Below are positions 24,311 to 36,258 of a stretch of 64,000 bases of DNA, one piece after another (the stretch's first letter is position 1; every line of letters starts with the position of its first letter). The translations under genes were made by a program, and so were the position numbers. Below the pieces are notes generated by a model. The model was not told the DNA's origin, made no database searches, and worked only from the letters and a program-made list of their open reading frames with translations. Source of the DNA: Arachnopeziza araneosa (lineage: Eukaryota; Ascomycota; Leotiomycetes; Helotiales; Arachnopezizaceae); NCBI GenBank assembly GCA_003988855.1, contig QYAI01000088.1, positions 106,061 to 170,060 on the forward strand. The letters are read 5' to 3'.

Positions 24311-24733
24311 TGATCGAGGTTAGCGATGATGCTATGGTAGACTAAGACGATACACGGAGATGACAGACGAAGACAGGACAAATGAAGACATAGAGGATGA
24401 TCGCTGACAAGATGATGGACAATACCACTGATGAAGGTGATTGCAAGAGTTGAGCGAAGACGATAGCCGAGGGAAGTGACAGACGAAGATAATTCGAAAA
24501 GACAACGGATGCGGTGGCCAGTGAAGAGAAATAAAGACAAGTAACGGAGTTGGATGACCTAGATAAGCGACCAAGATGACTGACGAAGATGACTTCACAA
24601 GCAAAGATGATTGAGACAGCTGTGAAAAGAGAACAGGTAACAAAAATGATGCGGCAAGAAAGCGAGGAAGATTGATAGGGACAAGGCGATAGTTATATGA
24701 TAAAAAATGGACAGACACGACACGTGAATTGAT
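24311..24733. repeat. Degenerate GATGA/CGAAGA repeat filling a laccase intron
   Basis: Dozens of diverged short units such as GATGAC, GACGAAGA and CAAGATGA in tandem-like order on the plus strand. Their limits match the donor after ENDW and the acceptor before AYIVIV of the laccase relic. Confidence 0.6.
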
Positions 24734-25689
24734 ATACCCAATCATTTTAATTCTCTGAGCTGTAGACAACGACTTCTTCGGGACGCGGCCTGGGATCACT
24801 CAACCTCAAAAAAATGGGATCGTTGTAATTGATTTTAAAGTTCTGTTTGGAACTGGACTTTGTCTCCTTGATATTCCAAAGAAGGCTAACGTGAATGTAG
24901 GGCGGGTTCGGGTTGAAACCCACAATATTCTCGCCTTGGGTTATACTACGGTCCAACGGTCCATTTGTGTTTGGGGCGGATGTTGCCGAGAGGCTCATCA
25001 TCGCAGATTTGCGGGAGCAGTCAAGGGATCGAAGTCTGATCGGTGGGGTCATCTGTGCTCTGGTTATTGTATCGCACGATGCCTGTTTTCATCCGGTCAT
25101 TGCCAGGGCCATACTGTATACTTCCAGTATAACATGTAGTTGTTCGTATCCAAAAGTTCCCGTCACCAATTTCCGATTCCGCTTTGGCCTGGACGACTAT
25201 GTTGTACCGCTGCCCGATGTGAACGACGATGCCGTTGGTGGTGTACAGCTCGATTGGCACTAGATCGGTCTCAACGACGTCGAATTTATGACCGTCAATT
25301 GAAAACCTAAAGCCAGTCTCAAAAGCAGTGTTGATGATCCGCATGAGATAGCGTTTGCCGGGCTCGAATGTGACGTGGTAAGTATCTGGGATGACTGTAG
25401 TGCTGATATTCTTGCCCGAAAAGCGAGTTATGTTGCCTCTGCCGTTAAGAATGATGCTGGGGTTTTTAAGGCCGATCTCTGGGTATGTTGCTGCAAAAGC
25501 GCTGTTGTGGCCTTGATACGCGTTCAGTGTGTAAACAATGTCGTTTTGCAGCTCAACTTATCCCAGTCTGTGATGATCAACGGGTACAGGGGGTGATCAA
25601 ACGGCGCAGAGGTTGGACCATGAAGCGTCTACAGCAATTAGCATGTTCTGTTCAAGAAAGCCAAGCTCCGCATAAAGACACGGCGAAAT

Positions 25690-25940
25690 GGGTAGCTAGC
25701 GACCAACTTCAAGCGACCACCAGCGCTTTCAAGCAATCATAGTCGATTACAGGTAGTGCCGAACAGCTTCAAATGATTTCAAAAGACTTCGAGCAGCTTC
25801 GAGCAAGTCCGGATATTTCAAGCGACTCTGAACAACACTGAGCGTGTCGAAGCGACCCCAAAAGAGTCCAAGGGGTCTCAAGTGGCTTTGAGCCACTCCA
25901 CGCAATCCCAAGTGATACGCAACTCAAGGGACGCTGAACT
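25690..25940. repeat. Degenerate CTTCAAGCGA-type repeat inside another laccase intron
   Basis: Diverged 10-12 bp units (CTTCAAGCGA, CTTCGAGCAG, TTTCAAGCGA, CCCAAAAGAG) follow one another within the intron between GPL and the HGPTSAPF block. Consensus differs from the repeat in the other swollen intron. Confidence 0.6.
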
Positions 25941-26647
25941 CCTCATTCACTCGTTCATGCTGGGATATTAAGAGAAAAGGGACAAACACAAAAGAACTAC
26001 TTACCAGAGGTCCTTGAGTGCCGTCGGCATACTGCATGGAGTAATGACTGTGATGTTAAGTATCTGCGATTATGTCAGACCCAAACACCCGAGATCTGTT
26101 TGAGATACTCACATCGCCCCAACAAGCCTGAATCCACAGACCAGGGAAGGTACCGTTAAAGTTCTCGCCTTTTGGGAAGTCATAGCTAAAAACCTTACTG
26201 TAAGGAAATTCGATGCCATCCGCGTTGATGGTCTTGTTGCTCAGCACGAGCGTGTAGTCCCTGATCACTCCTGGAGGCTTGATGCTCTCATAGTCTGTGG
26301 TTATGTTGTACTGTTCACCGGTCTTGGTATTCCTCAACCAACATTCGCGATTGGCAACGATCGAACAAGGAATCCAGTCCGGGCCTAGACTTGGGTATTC
26401 GCACTTGACCTTTGGGTCGACCGGTTGGAGGTCTGAATTTCGGGCCGTGTCCATCAGAAGAGATCTCGTACTCGAGAGCCGGGTCAATGTTGTAGAGATT
26501 CTGGATACGGATGTTCTCAGCCGGGTAAATGGTATCGATTTTCGGAGTGATGGCGAACTGGGGGCCATCAGACACGTCAAAAGACGAGAGAGTGAACCAG
26601 TTCACCACGACGGTGACGGTCGTCCAGAAGCGCTGGGCCAGCTTCAT

Positions 26648-27913
26648 CTTGCGATGTCGTCAAGTGCTGTGCAGCGTTCTCTAGAATAGCGTCTTCTTGA
26701 ATTGACGGGATGAGGTAGGTGTTTGGAAGTAGATGAAAAGGAGGTGCAGAAATCGGCTTGTTGGATTTTAGGTTGCAATCAATATGCAATCATACTATCC
26801 GTTAATAAAACAATGAGGTTTGTCAAGCACGTATATTAATAACTGAAGAGAGAAGAGACACTCTTCAGGCGTGAGAAGTGAGGTGATGCTAAACCAGTGA
26901 GGTATGTGGAATTACCTCTACATGACCTAGTCTAATCCGATACGGCTCTATCCATATCATGGGCAGGGCATTTCCAGCATGGTCTTCCGATAGAAGGCCC
27001 AGAGCTGTGATGCCTCAACCGTATCACGGAATAATACTCGGCACGGACCGCAACGACATGGCTCCCATGTTGTGGCTTGCGGGTGTTGCCGCAATTGTTC
27101 CTTTTCGGTTGTCAGCTTTGAAGGCTTGCTGTGTGGAAGTCTGCAGTTCTCGGGAGGTTCACATATAGCCTGGGATATAGGACCATTCTCTTCAAAACGT
27201 GGGCACATTCATGTGATTTGTATTAGCTGGTTCGTATGTTGGGTGGTTCTCTGTAGAATCCAGAATATTGATGGCGTCTGCAGCGCAAGCTGAATCTCCA
27301 GCCCAGCCGCTTCTTGCTCTGCTGACCAATTCTGATGCAACTGCAGCCAGCGCGTCTCCATCTTAATATGGAAATAATTCCCCTACTATGTATGTGGCAC
27401 TATCAAATGGCGGCTTTCTGGTCAAATCTACTCGGCCCATACACCCAACTGGGCAGCTGAAAAGTGAGGCTGGCTGAATTCCGGCTTCTAGATTCCAACC
27501 ACCGATTCTCGACACCGCCAATTCTCGACACCGCTGACGAAAAATGCCTCCCGCATAGTGAGGGGCCAGTTCATGCCTGTGACAACGGCACAAAGGTCGG
27601 CGATTGCGGTGCGATTGGCCGGCTCGTAACATGTTGTCCACGCGAATTCTAGGCCCAAACCACTTCTTTTCAGTCTTGCAGTGCGGCGTGACGTACTATG
27701 TATCCACCAAATGCAAGTGAAACCACATTCCTACAACGGATAAGACATGCATACAGCAGCGTATTAGCACTTACAGCTATGCCTTTCTTGTGAACAATCG
27801 ACAGGTCAACGGTCTAGGTCATGTCGGGTATATAGTTCAACTGTGTTCTCTCGTACTGTGCTCGAGACTTCTCATCCCACAGTTCTAAGATCGATCATTT
27901 GAATACAACTACA
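26648..27913. other. Intergenic region laccase relic - tyrosinase
   Basis: No gene recognised. The stretch before 27914 (TATATAGTTCAACTG near 27830) looks like the tyrosinase promoter. Confidence 0.5.
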
Positions 27914-30419
27914 ATGTCTGACGGAACAAAGGGGCCAGTCCCTGTTTTGGGCATCAAGTCCGATATCTTCGGTGAGTTCTCAGACTGGAAGCTTAATGTT
28001 CACTCTTGCCTTTTCAAACATCCTAGGAAACTATTGATATGGTGCTGACGGGTGCGATGCAAAGACAAACCACCATCCCGTGTTGAGCTTCGGGACATGA
28101 GAGCAAACCACAAAGACCAATGGAACCTGTACCTTCAGGCAATGGAGCGATTCATGGATCCGGAAAAGGAGGAAGAGCCATTGTCTTTCTACCAAATTGC
28201 TGGTCAGTCCAGTATTTCCAATTGCATTTCTCTGTACTAAGCGTATCTTTCAGGTATTCACGGGAGGCCTTTCAACAAATGGCCAGATTATGGTTGGAAA
28301 AACGAGGAAACTATCAATGATCAACGGGGGTATTGCACCCACAGCTCGGTGCTGTTCCTCACTTGGCATCGTCCATATCTTGCGCTCTACGAGGTATGCT
28401 ACCTATCCGAGTTCGATTGACAGTTCCTTGTGGTCTTGCTAATTCTCGCCAAAATTTGTAGCAAGTGCTCTACAAGCACGTCAACAAAATCGCACAATCA
28501 TATGGAACTGAGCCTGCTGAACGTAGAGATGCCTACATCAAAGCCGCCAAAGACTTCCGCATGCCATACTGGGACTGGGCCCTACAAACAAATGAAGATG
28601 TTACCCTCTTTCCTTGGGAAGTTTGGTCTTCGACCATTCCGAGTGTAATCAGACCAGGCAGTCAGGGCAAGTCTATACCGATGTCTGCCAACCCACTGGC
28701 ATCCTATCGATTCGGTTCCAAAGGGCAGACTGATGAAGGAGGGCTTATCAACAAGGTATGTTCCCTCTTTGCGTTTGACTATTTATCTGCCCAAAGATCT
28801 TGCAGTACACAAGCCGGGACAAGCGGTGTGAGATAAGAAGTTTTGCACAAAACCCTGCCATGTTGGTATGCTTCGAGCCTGTGAAGCAATTCATGCAGTT
28901 GCGAATCTACGACCTGAAACACTATGGGCAATAAAATACTGATTTCCAATGCAGTTTCCCAAAGAAGGTCGGACGCTACGTTGGCCTAACGTCAGCGATG
29001 AGAGCAAACTCCAGACATGGTTGAACGATTGGAAAACAGGTAAAGATAGCGATAAGTTTAATAGGAGCAGAGGCAAGAATCTGACTGAGCGAGTTTTCTG
29101 GATTCTAACTGCTTACACAAACTTTGGTGCCATGTGTTGTAATCTCTTTCGGGGATCGGAGTCTGGATGGAACAATTGGGGAAGTCTTGAAGATATCCAC
29201 AATGCTGTTCATGTTTACGTTGGAAACGGAGGTCACATGAGTTCTATCGAAGTTTCCTCTTTCGATCCAGTGTTTTGGTTACATCACACGTGAGTGTTTG
29301 TCGAATCCTAGTTACTCTCCTCTTCATTGCGCCTTACTAATCAGAGATAGCAATATTGATCGTCTCTTCGCCATCTGGCAAGCGTTGCACAGTGACACCA
29401 TCTCAGATGCGACTTTCGTGGCGCCAAGTGACATATCTAATGGCACACGAGTAATCGCCGGAGGTCCGGAACAGAATGCAGACACGCCTTTGGCCCCGTT
29501 CAATGCGTCAGAGAAGATTGACAATTTCTGGACGTCAACTGCAGCGAAAGATACCAAGACATTCGGACATGTATATCCAGAAACAAGAGATTGGGTGTAC
29601 AAGACTCCGGCAGACATCAAAAGCCAGCTGGTCTCATTATACAGTTATGGATCATTGTCAACCATGTTTAACAAGCCATCAATCAGGTCCAATCTCGTCT
29701 CACGCGCTCATCTTCACTCCTTAATGGCACAAGTCTCACTGCCGACACTAACGTTGGAGTCAGTACAGACAATCCCAGAAGAAATCGAACAGAAAGCTGC
29801 TAGTGTCAAGATTCCCACAGATCGCGACCCCAAGGACCTTGTCATCGACAACAAGTACCTCGAGTGGCTTGTCAATATCAAAGCTGAAAAGCACGCCAAT
29901 AATGGTGACTTTGTTGTGCACGTCTTCCTCTGCGAACCTCAGGATGACAACCCCGCGCTTTACATCTTCAACAGTAATCACGTCGCGGCATTCTCAACCC
30001 TTGGACAGGACAGTGAGACTGGATGTGAGAAATGCAAGGTCGACCAAGCCGAAAGAACAGAGGTCACGGGTCAGATTCCTCTCACTCTTGCTCTGGTCGA
30101 GCGATATCAAGCGGGCCTGGTCGACGGCCTCACCCCAGAAATTGTCGAGCCATACCTCGCGCAGAACTTGCACTGGCGCGTGGTGACCGGGAACGCACAG
30201 CTTACGCCGAGAGACCAAATCAAGGGCTTGCTTGTCGGTGTGGTCACGTGTGAAGTCACTGTTCCAACCGATGCGAATGCTCTTCCACAATACGCGGCAA
30301 ACGTAGTGCCACGACCTGCGGCCACTACGAGAAAGCAAGAGAACTGGTCAGGTGATCAGCCTGAAGGACGTGGTGATGGAACTGGTTACGCTGGCGGCGA
30401 CATCCATGTTCTTACCTAG
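27914..30419 (+). CDS. Tyrosinase
   Basis: Seven exons: 27914..27971, 28065..28202, 28254..28393, 28462..28755, 28806..28865, 28955..29289, 29351..30419, give 697 residues with phase consistent throughout. It is a binuclear type-3 copper enzyme that oxidises monophenols and diphenols to quinones, feeding melanin or cross-linking. CuA histidines are visible in GIHGRPF (His68) and CTHSSVLFLTWHRPYLALYE (His95, His104). CuB histidines are in IHNAVHVYVG (312, 316) and SFDPVFWLHHTNIDRLFAIW (340/341). The C-terminal half (YLEWLVNIKAEKHA, FVVHVFLC, HVAAFSTLG) is the extension that shields the site in fungal latent tyrosinases. There is no signal peptide, so it is probably cytosolic. The gene is intact, next to a dead laccase. 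The first intron (93 nt) uses a late AAG acceptor; an earlier TAG acceptor would create a stop. Confidence 0.93.
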
Positions 30420-31587
30420 TTTGATCTCTGAGATGATCGGTGTTGCAATTCGCCCAGTGTCAGATTTGTAGTCGGTATTGGTCTTGTCGAAATGTTTCAT
30501 GAGAGATGTGGACGCCGGCCAGACCTTTCTATGCTTCTATTAATATGATGCGTGTTTGTATTCTCATCAGGAGGTTCGAGCGACGCTGAGCGCAATTGAC
30601 CCAGAACTAGCAAGGTATGAAGATGGGATACAGAAGAGCGTGACAGCAGATATTATGGTAGATATGGGCTTTGTGGTACTGAGGTTATTGAGAAGGAAGA
30701 ATAACAGTAGAAGAAAAGCTATCGGTTGAGGGTTTTCTCATATTAAATACAAGTAGGCTGCAAGTAATGGATCTCAAGGAAACTTTCTCGTTTCAATTGA
30801 AGGTCAAACCCAAGGTCTTTACAGGCGTCTGGTGCCCATATGAAGTTATATTTGAAAACCATAAGTAGTTCCGCATAGGGTGGTAATTGTAGGGAGCTTC
30901 CCAAGGAGAGTCCAAAATCGCATAACGAAAATGCTCAGTTTTGACTACTCTTAAAATGACGTAAGAATTATTTACTCAGGCGCTCGGGTAATGGGTTAAC
31001 ATGGGTTAGAGAAGTAAAGTAGATAAACCAAAGAAATTATTTGTGATGTTGAAACATCGTGATTCATCCATGTCAGTGAGCGCCACAAGTTACGAGGGTT
31101 AAGAAAAGCCGCAACCATGTGAACTCGTACGCCTCTGTCATAATCTCCAAAGAATTTGACTTGCTGAAGCTCGATCTAAGTAGCGGTATTATGAAAAATA
31201 ACGGCTTTGGCACGTAGATACGATAGAGACTCAAAAAACCCCTGGGGGGGAGGAACCTGCTTTATTATCATGATACTAGCAGATCTGCACCTCGCTATAA
31301 ACTGGAAGTAGAAGATGGGAGAGAGCTTATACTCCGTGAATGTAAGATTATTTCTGTCTAGATTTTGACAAATGAAGTCGTTCATTTTCAGGGGTAATCT
31401 CACATCAAATGTTTCGAGATGTTTAATTGCAATTCTCACGAGTGGACGGATTGACCTTGCTTCGTATATTGTAGTCATGTAAATTATCTTGATTGGAATT
31501 CGCAACTATTCTCCTTGATAGAACGGAAGAAAGCTTCTAGGCCGTCAAAACAACAGCATCGTGCATGCCACTCGTCTAGTATTGTGT
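30420..31587. other. Intergenic region tyrosinase - glyoxalase
   Basis: AT-rich, with several CATATTAAATA/TTTATTATC stretches. A 109-codon minus frame at 31176..31505 has no recognisable motif and is not called. Confidence 0.5.
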
Positions 31588-32216
31588 CTACTTGGGTGGT
31601 GATTGGACAACTTGAGGGACCAATTCGACCCAGTATCCCTGTTTGACGGAATTATTAGATGTACTAGCATCGATAGGTGGTCTCTCAAGCTTACATCTGG
31701 ATCCACGACGAAGGCTAGCTGCCTAAACACAAACTTATATCCTTCTGCGACATCATCATATTTCAAATACGGCGGTACTCCAAACTGAGCGTCTTGATCT
31801 TCCCCGAGCGGCTTGGTGACTTTATAACCAAAGTCCTTCACCCTCTGCAACGCCGAGTCTACATCCGGCACTGTGAACCCCAGATGTCCAAAGCCCTCGC
31901 CTCCGTTCTCGTTACCACTTTTATACGAAGTCACACCAGGAATGTAATATAGTTCCAGCAGGCCAGAAGCGGAACCGAGGGTAGCGATGCTCACGTCGCG
32001 AGGACCAAGATAGTATATCGTCCAGGCGCCGGTGTTCATGATGAATATGGTGTGTAACCCGAGACAGTCGTTGTAGAAGCGGAGACTGGCTTCTGGGTTT
32101 GTGATGCGGAGCATCAGATGATTCAATCTAAAGCCGGATGTGGCTGGCGAGACGGGGCGTGGAGGTGGCAGGACATGCACTCCAGGAACGAGCTTTTCGG
32201 ACGATTCTGCTGCCAT
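31588..32216 (-). CDS. GLO1: Lactoylglutathione lyase (glyoxalase I)
   Basis: Two exons, 31695..32216 and 31588..31638, with a 56-nt intron, give 190 residues. It converts the methylglyoxal-glutathione hemithioacetal to S-lactoylglutathione. Metal-ligand positions are visible: His in FRLNHLMLRI (as in yeast; Gln in human), Glu in GLLELYYIPG, His in GEGFGHLGFTVPDV, and Glu in GYWVELVPQ, supplied by the short second exon. It is a single-domain enzyme, unlike the two-domain yeast protein. The second exon is essential, because without it the last ligand is lost. The region before the ATG has TATATAGC near 32292. It is intact. Confidence 0.93.
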
Positions 32217-33815
32217 TGCGAAAGTGGTTGAGAGGGCTTGAATTTTTGTGAATTCTTGTCTGAGAACTAACGGTGACCGTGCAGTCGGCCATTATATAGC
32301 TAAATTTCCAGCCCCACAACCCTCCATCCTGCTAACCTCAACAACTTGTGGATCAATGACCGCTACTTCGGAGCTACGGTATTACTAGCAGCAATCAGAG
32401 GCAGGATTGCAATGTATTAACCCGTCACTTATGTTATAGAGTAAAGCGCTAGTATCTGGCTTTGACCTTTTACGCGTTATGAAGAACGAGAGAAATTAAA
32501 AGTTTATATTCGAACAGGACAATTTTTGAACTTATATTGTAAAGTCGCTTTGATCTAGTTTTCAAGTTCCTTCGTTTCCTGTCAAGCTCTACTGTTTTTT
32601 TCTGTCATTGCGAAAGTAGGCGGTGATGGCTACAAGGAGAACGTAGTGCCACAACCCTTTCTGAGGTAATCCAATTCGAATTTCACAATGCCTTTGTTAA
32701 CTGAACTAGACACGATGGAGATAACCCTGCCTAGGTCTATCAACTTCCGCCTACTTTACGCAACCGTAGCGCTCGGGCGGTAATATTGCGTAAAGCTGTG
32801 GTAGATGTCATATGCGCACTTCCGATAATCAGCACTGATTTCTAATATACACTTGGATGGAGTTACCTGGTCCAAGTTTCTTTTGACATTTGGGTCCGCG
32901 TTCGCCTTATCGCACAGCAGAAGAAACTTGTCTATCTTTCACGCAGTTGCTGGATCTGTTTAGGGGCCCCACTTGAAGAAATTTCCAGGATCATTCAGAT
33001 AGAGATCATTCAATTGAAGACCATCCAAAATACATACAAATGTAAGATTCAAGTGCGGTAGTTGCTAGATTAAGTAGATTTTTGTCGCTACCTATATTAC
33101 GGCCTAAGTTCGGTTAGTTAGGCAGGAGCAGCCTAAAGAGGCGGGTCTCACGTCACGAGGCTTGTGTAACGGCACAAGTTTGAATACAGCTACAGTAGAG
33201 GCACATGGGAGTGCGTACAGCGTAGGCTAATTGTATTCTTACTTATAGGCTAGCTACAAAAGAAAATTAGAACATGAAAAGAGAAGAGAGAAGCAAAAAG
33301 GAGAGAAGTCTGTGTACAAAAAGGGGTTCTGCCCCTAGCCCGAACCCGTGACCTAGACCTGTTGTCACTTCTTGCAAGCTCGCATTCTCTGTATTTGTGA
33401 GCCTACAAGTTACTACATATTCCACTTCTAAACTCTCTATTTATGTTGCGGGAGCAGGGCGCATGCACGTGACCCTTGCTTAGCCTCCATATATAGGCTC
33501 TGCACACACATAGCAATTCAGGCTTTTCCACCACCCTTTTACAGTGCACCCCATTTCGTGCAACAGCACGCGTTATTGATTCCGTACAAAGAATTCAGTC
33601 TATGCGCACTGTTTATTTTGTACACACTGCCTACTTGCTCTGTGTATTACAGCAAAACGTAATGTTTAAGAGTAATAGTTGCTGTTTATATAACAATTCC
33701 CCGAGCCTAAGAAATAAAAAGACCCTGCTCCATTCTCTAGCAGTATTTCTGCGGACCCCCTTGCTTATACATACATGCTAGGTGCAAAGAAGTCTGGCCA
33801 GCGAAAATTTGGGCA
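32217..33815. other. Accessory intergenic region with LTR-like remnants
   Basis: No coding sequence. The stretch 33110-33420 contains a GTTAGTTAGGCAG motif, a purine-rich AGAGAAGAGAGAAG tract and a small hairpin (GGGTTC/GAACCC near 33326-33350), a layout seen in the LTR-like elements at 34 and 43.7 kb. An element-like stretch 33444..33565 begins TGTTGC and ends GCAACA with an internal CACGTGACC and TATATA, but lacks a target duplication. Confidence 0.35.
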
Positions 33816-36048
33816 TCAACATTTATTTGCCTTGCTCTTCTGTAGCTGCGATGCCGCTTTTTTATTCCATGGAATAATGCCTCTTTTCGTCTTGATTCCG
33901 TTATCCCAATCTATCTCCTCAAACATCCGCCTTTGGATATTCCCAGTCGCAATTGCTGCATGGAGGGCTGTGTTGCCATTTTTGTCTATCGCTTCGACAT
34001 CCACACCTGTTGGTACAATAATCACGTGCCACGCACGAGAGCCTAGTTAGTCAGGCAGCCAGAACCCCATAAGGGTTCTCCAGCTGCCTCCACCCTTCTT
34101 TCTAAAATACAAGCCAACTTAACCCACCGATACAGACCCCTCCACAGCGTGAGGAGTCCAGTATCCAGGGTAAACCGGCCAATACGGATAACCTAGGTTT
34201 ATCAGGTGAACCGACAACACCATTTTTGAATAATATTTCCATAACCAAATCTTCATTGAAAATTGCCGCTTTGTGACCGGCTGTTTGGCCATCATAATTC
34301 CTTGCCTGGATGTCTGCTCCCTTATCAAGCAGGAGCTGTAGAGCGATCCTAGAGTCACTTGAAGATACTAAGTCTTCATTATAAAGCTCGTTGAACTGAA
34401 TAATCCTGCCACACGTAGTTTTCAATGTGTAGTACAACCAAGGCTGCTCAGCTCTGCTCTGTTTTCGTGTAGATTTCCTGTATGGTATCCGTGATCCATC
34501 ACCATCAAAATAAAAGCTCCCTATACCGTCAGACGCGCACGGAATTTTGAGTAATGGAGTGTCTCCAATGGCATCGCGCGCTTCTAAATCAGCTCCATTA
34601 TCCAGCAAGCACTTCATGAGTTCCGTGTCGCAATTTGCGGCAGCGAAATGCAAGGCTGTTCTGGCATGACGATCCCTTCTCGCGTTAACATCAGCACCTT
34701 CTTCGACTAGAAACTGTAGCAGCTTCTTATTTCCGCTTCTCGCTGCAGATAATAAATTGTTATCGATGTCCTCCCGCCCCCACGACTCCCTCATTTTTTG
34801 AAGTGCCTGTATCGAGATGTTCCCAGTGGCTTCCATGATTGAGACTGGCCCAAATTTGTAGGAAGAGCCTCTTGCTAATAGAACTTCTACGGCTTCCCAA
34901 TTTTGTTTCCAGACGGATATTTCCATGGCTTTGTTCACATAATAGAGCTTCCTGTTTTTAAGTGTGGTGGATCCTTGGTCCAGTAGTAACTCCATCATTT
35001 CGACGCTACATTTCGACGCTGCAACTTCGACCACTGATGTCTCAAACGTGTCATCAGGATCGATCGGGATTTTTAATTCGAGTAGCTCTCTGACCATAGC
35101 GAGATCTCCTTTGATAACAGCCTCGCGCAGATGGTCTTTCCGACGAAAAATGCCGTACCGTAAAAGGCGCATCAGAGACGAAGTCGACTTGCCAGTCTTG
35201 ATCGTATGGGATGCTCTGGATTTGATATTTAGATCAGTCTGTTCAACTACTGTTGAAGATAATATTAAAGATCCATTACTAGCAACTTCGGCTTGAGGCA
35301 AGGGGTTCTCCAGCTGAAGTCTTCCTGCTTTAGCGGCGTTCAGAACCCATTTGCAGTTGAATTTTCGTTGTTCTGCTAAGATACTCGAAGATAAGCCAGA
35401 ATTTACAAGCTCCTTTCGTAACAGTGTCCAGCTCTCCTCGTTCTGTATTTGTGTAGGTTGAGATAAGTGAGATAGAGAATTAGACAAAACGGATTCCGCC
35501 GCCTCGCCAGACTCGACCTCATCGACGAGATTATTGAGCTTCTCAACCAAGCGGTTCATTGAGCCACTAAAATTATCAGAAAATGGCTTTTTTCAAGATG
35601 AATAAGTGTGGATACTTTATCTAGAAAGTTCTTCGTTTAGGTCAGTAACCATCGATGTAGTTGACTGTAGTAGTTGCTCAATTCCGGAAAAGTTACTCGA
35701 TTCAAACCCCATTCGACTCCATGATATTTAGCTGTGGTTCGGCAATGCTTTGAATTTTTCGGCCGCATTTTGGAGATCTTGGAGAGCTTCAAAGCAAGTA
35801 CTGTATGTTGACTGGACCTGGTCGCTGAGGTCTTTTGAGAAAGTATCGCGCTCCAGCATCTCGGGTGTCATTTTAAGGGCAGTATAGAGAGATGAGACGC
35901 TGGCTGCAATTCGAGCGAATTCTGGTGACGACGACGATTGAATGCATGATCGATATACTGTGTACGCCAAGTCGGGCACCTCATCGAATCCTATTTACCA
36001 CCATTAGTTTTTGATTAAGTGAGCAAAATCTGTCTTACTGATTATCAT
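33816..36048 (-). pseudogene. STAND-like fungal N-terminal domain + ankyrin repeat protein, broken
   Basis: A first exon (36039..36048) and a 48-nt intron precede a domain reading FDEVPDLAYTVYRSC...ASVSSLYTALK. This is the N-terminal domain common to fungal STAND/ankyrin proteins and is followed by SWSRMGFESSNFSGIEQLL. In the same frame come TAA (35728), TAA (35617) and TGA (35593), and then a long open stretch of 485 codons (34102..35559). That stretch holds the linker ESWTLLRKELVNSGLS and ankyrin repeats (DHLREAVIKGDLAMVRELLE, RTALHFAAANCDTELMKCLL, DGQTAGHKAAIFNEDLVMEI). The last repeat is split at FKNG by a solo LTR, and its continuation (VDVEAIDKNGNTALHAAIAT) resumes beyond it to a stop at 33816. 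The source gene was an intracellular sensor-like ankyrin protein. As it stands, only fragments could be made. Confidence 0.75.
34008..34216 (+). mobile_element. Solo LTR-like insertion in ankyrin gene, 5-bp target duplication
   Basis: A 209-bp element with ends TGTTGG and CCGACA is flanked on both sides by ACACC (34003..34007 and 34217..34221). It contains CACGTG near its left end, a CTAGTTAGT box, and a 9-bp-stem hairpin (CCAGAACCC / GGGTTCTCC around 34060-34082). Removing it together with one ACACC joins the two halves of an ankyrin repeat in frame. Confidence 0.8.
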
Positions 36049-36258
36049 AGGGATAGAAATTTTTGTTTGAAGTGGCTGGACGGTTTCAAGGAGCTTGCTT
36101 CCAAGATCAACTCCTCCTTGCCGCGCTCGTGAAGACCCTATTGAATGTGTTAGATATTGTATAGAATAGAAGAAGGGGATTTGTGGGTTTTATTATGAGA
36201 TTTGAATGAAGAATAAACGGTAGCATATATGCATTTTGCTCATCCGAGGCTTGTCTAT

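Larger units (their letters stand above)
23831..26647 (-). pseudogene. Laccase (multicopper oxidase), decayed
   Basis: Laccase blocks occur in order on the minus strand: CEYPSLGPDWIPC and NTKTGEQYNITTDYE (26100-26420); GLWIQACWGD; SHYSMQYADGTQGPL (about 26000-26045, copper motif L2); HGPTSAPFDHPLYPLIITDW (25565-25626); a cupredoxin-2 segment (25040-25550); copper motif L3 HPIHLHGHDF split by a 61-nt intron (24212..24272); motif L4 HCHIASHAGAGLDLQILE (~23930-23990); and the plug-like C-terminus DDSGV ending at 23831. Breaks: the segment with motif L1 (HWHG) and the start of L2 is missing; a one-base deletion follows DWD near 25555; stops occur in the 25020 and 24950 areas and near 24745; and another frame change precedes the C-terminal tail. 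Two introns (about 25627-25984 and 24311-24733) are swollen by degenerate short repeats. The enzyme cannot be functional as read. Confidence 0.85.

Noticed and set aside
31176..31505. 109-codon minus frame near glyoxalase
   Set aside because: No similarity to any family I recognise and no promoter or intron support.
33320..33390. Possible tRNA/SINE-like B-box (GGTTCGGGC on the minus strand)
   Set aside because: No A-box at the right distance and no cloverleaf could be folded; the hairpin fits the LTR-like remnants better.
33444..33565. TGTTGC...GCAACA element resembling a short LTR
   Set aside because: Flanking 5-mers (ATTTA and GCACG) do not match, so a bounded insertion is not supported.
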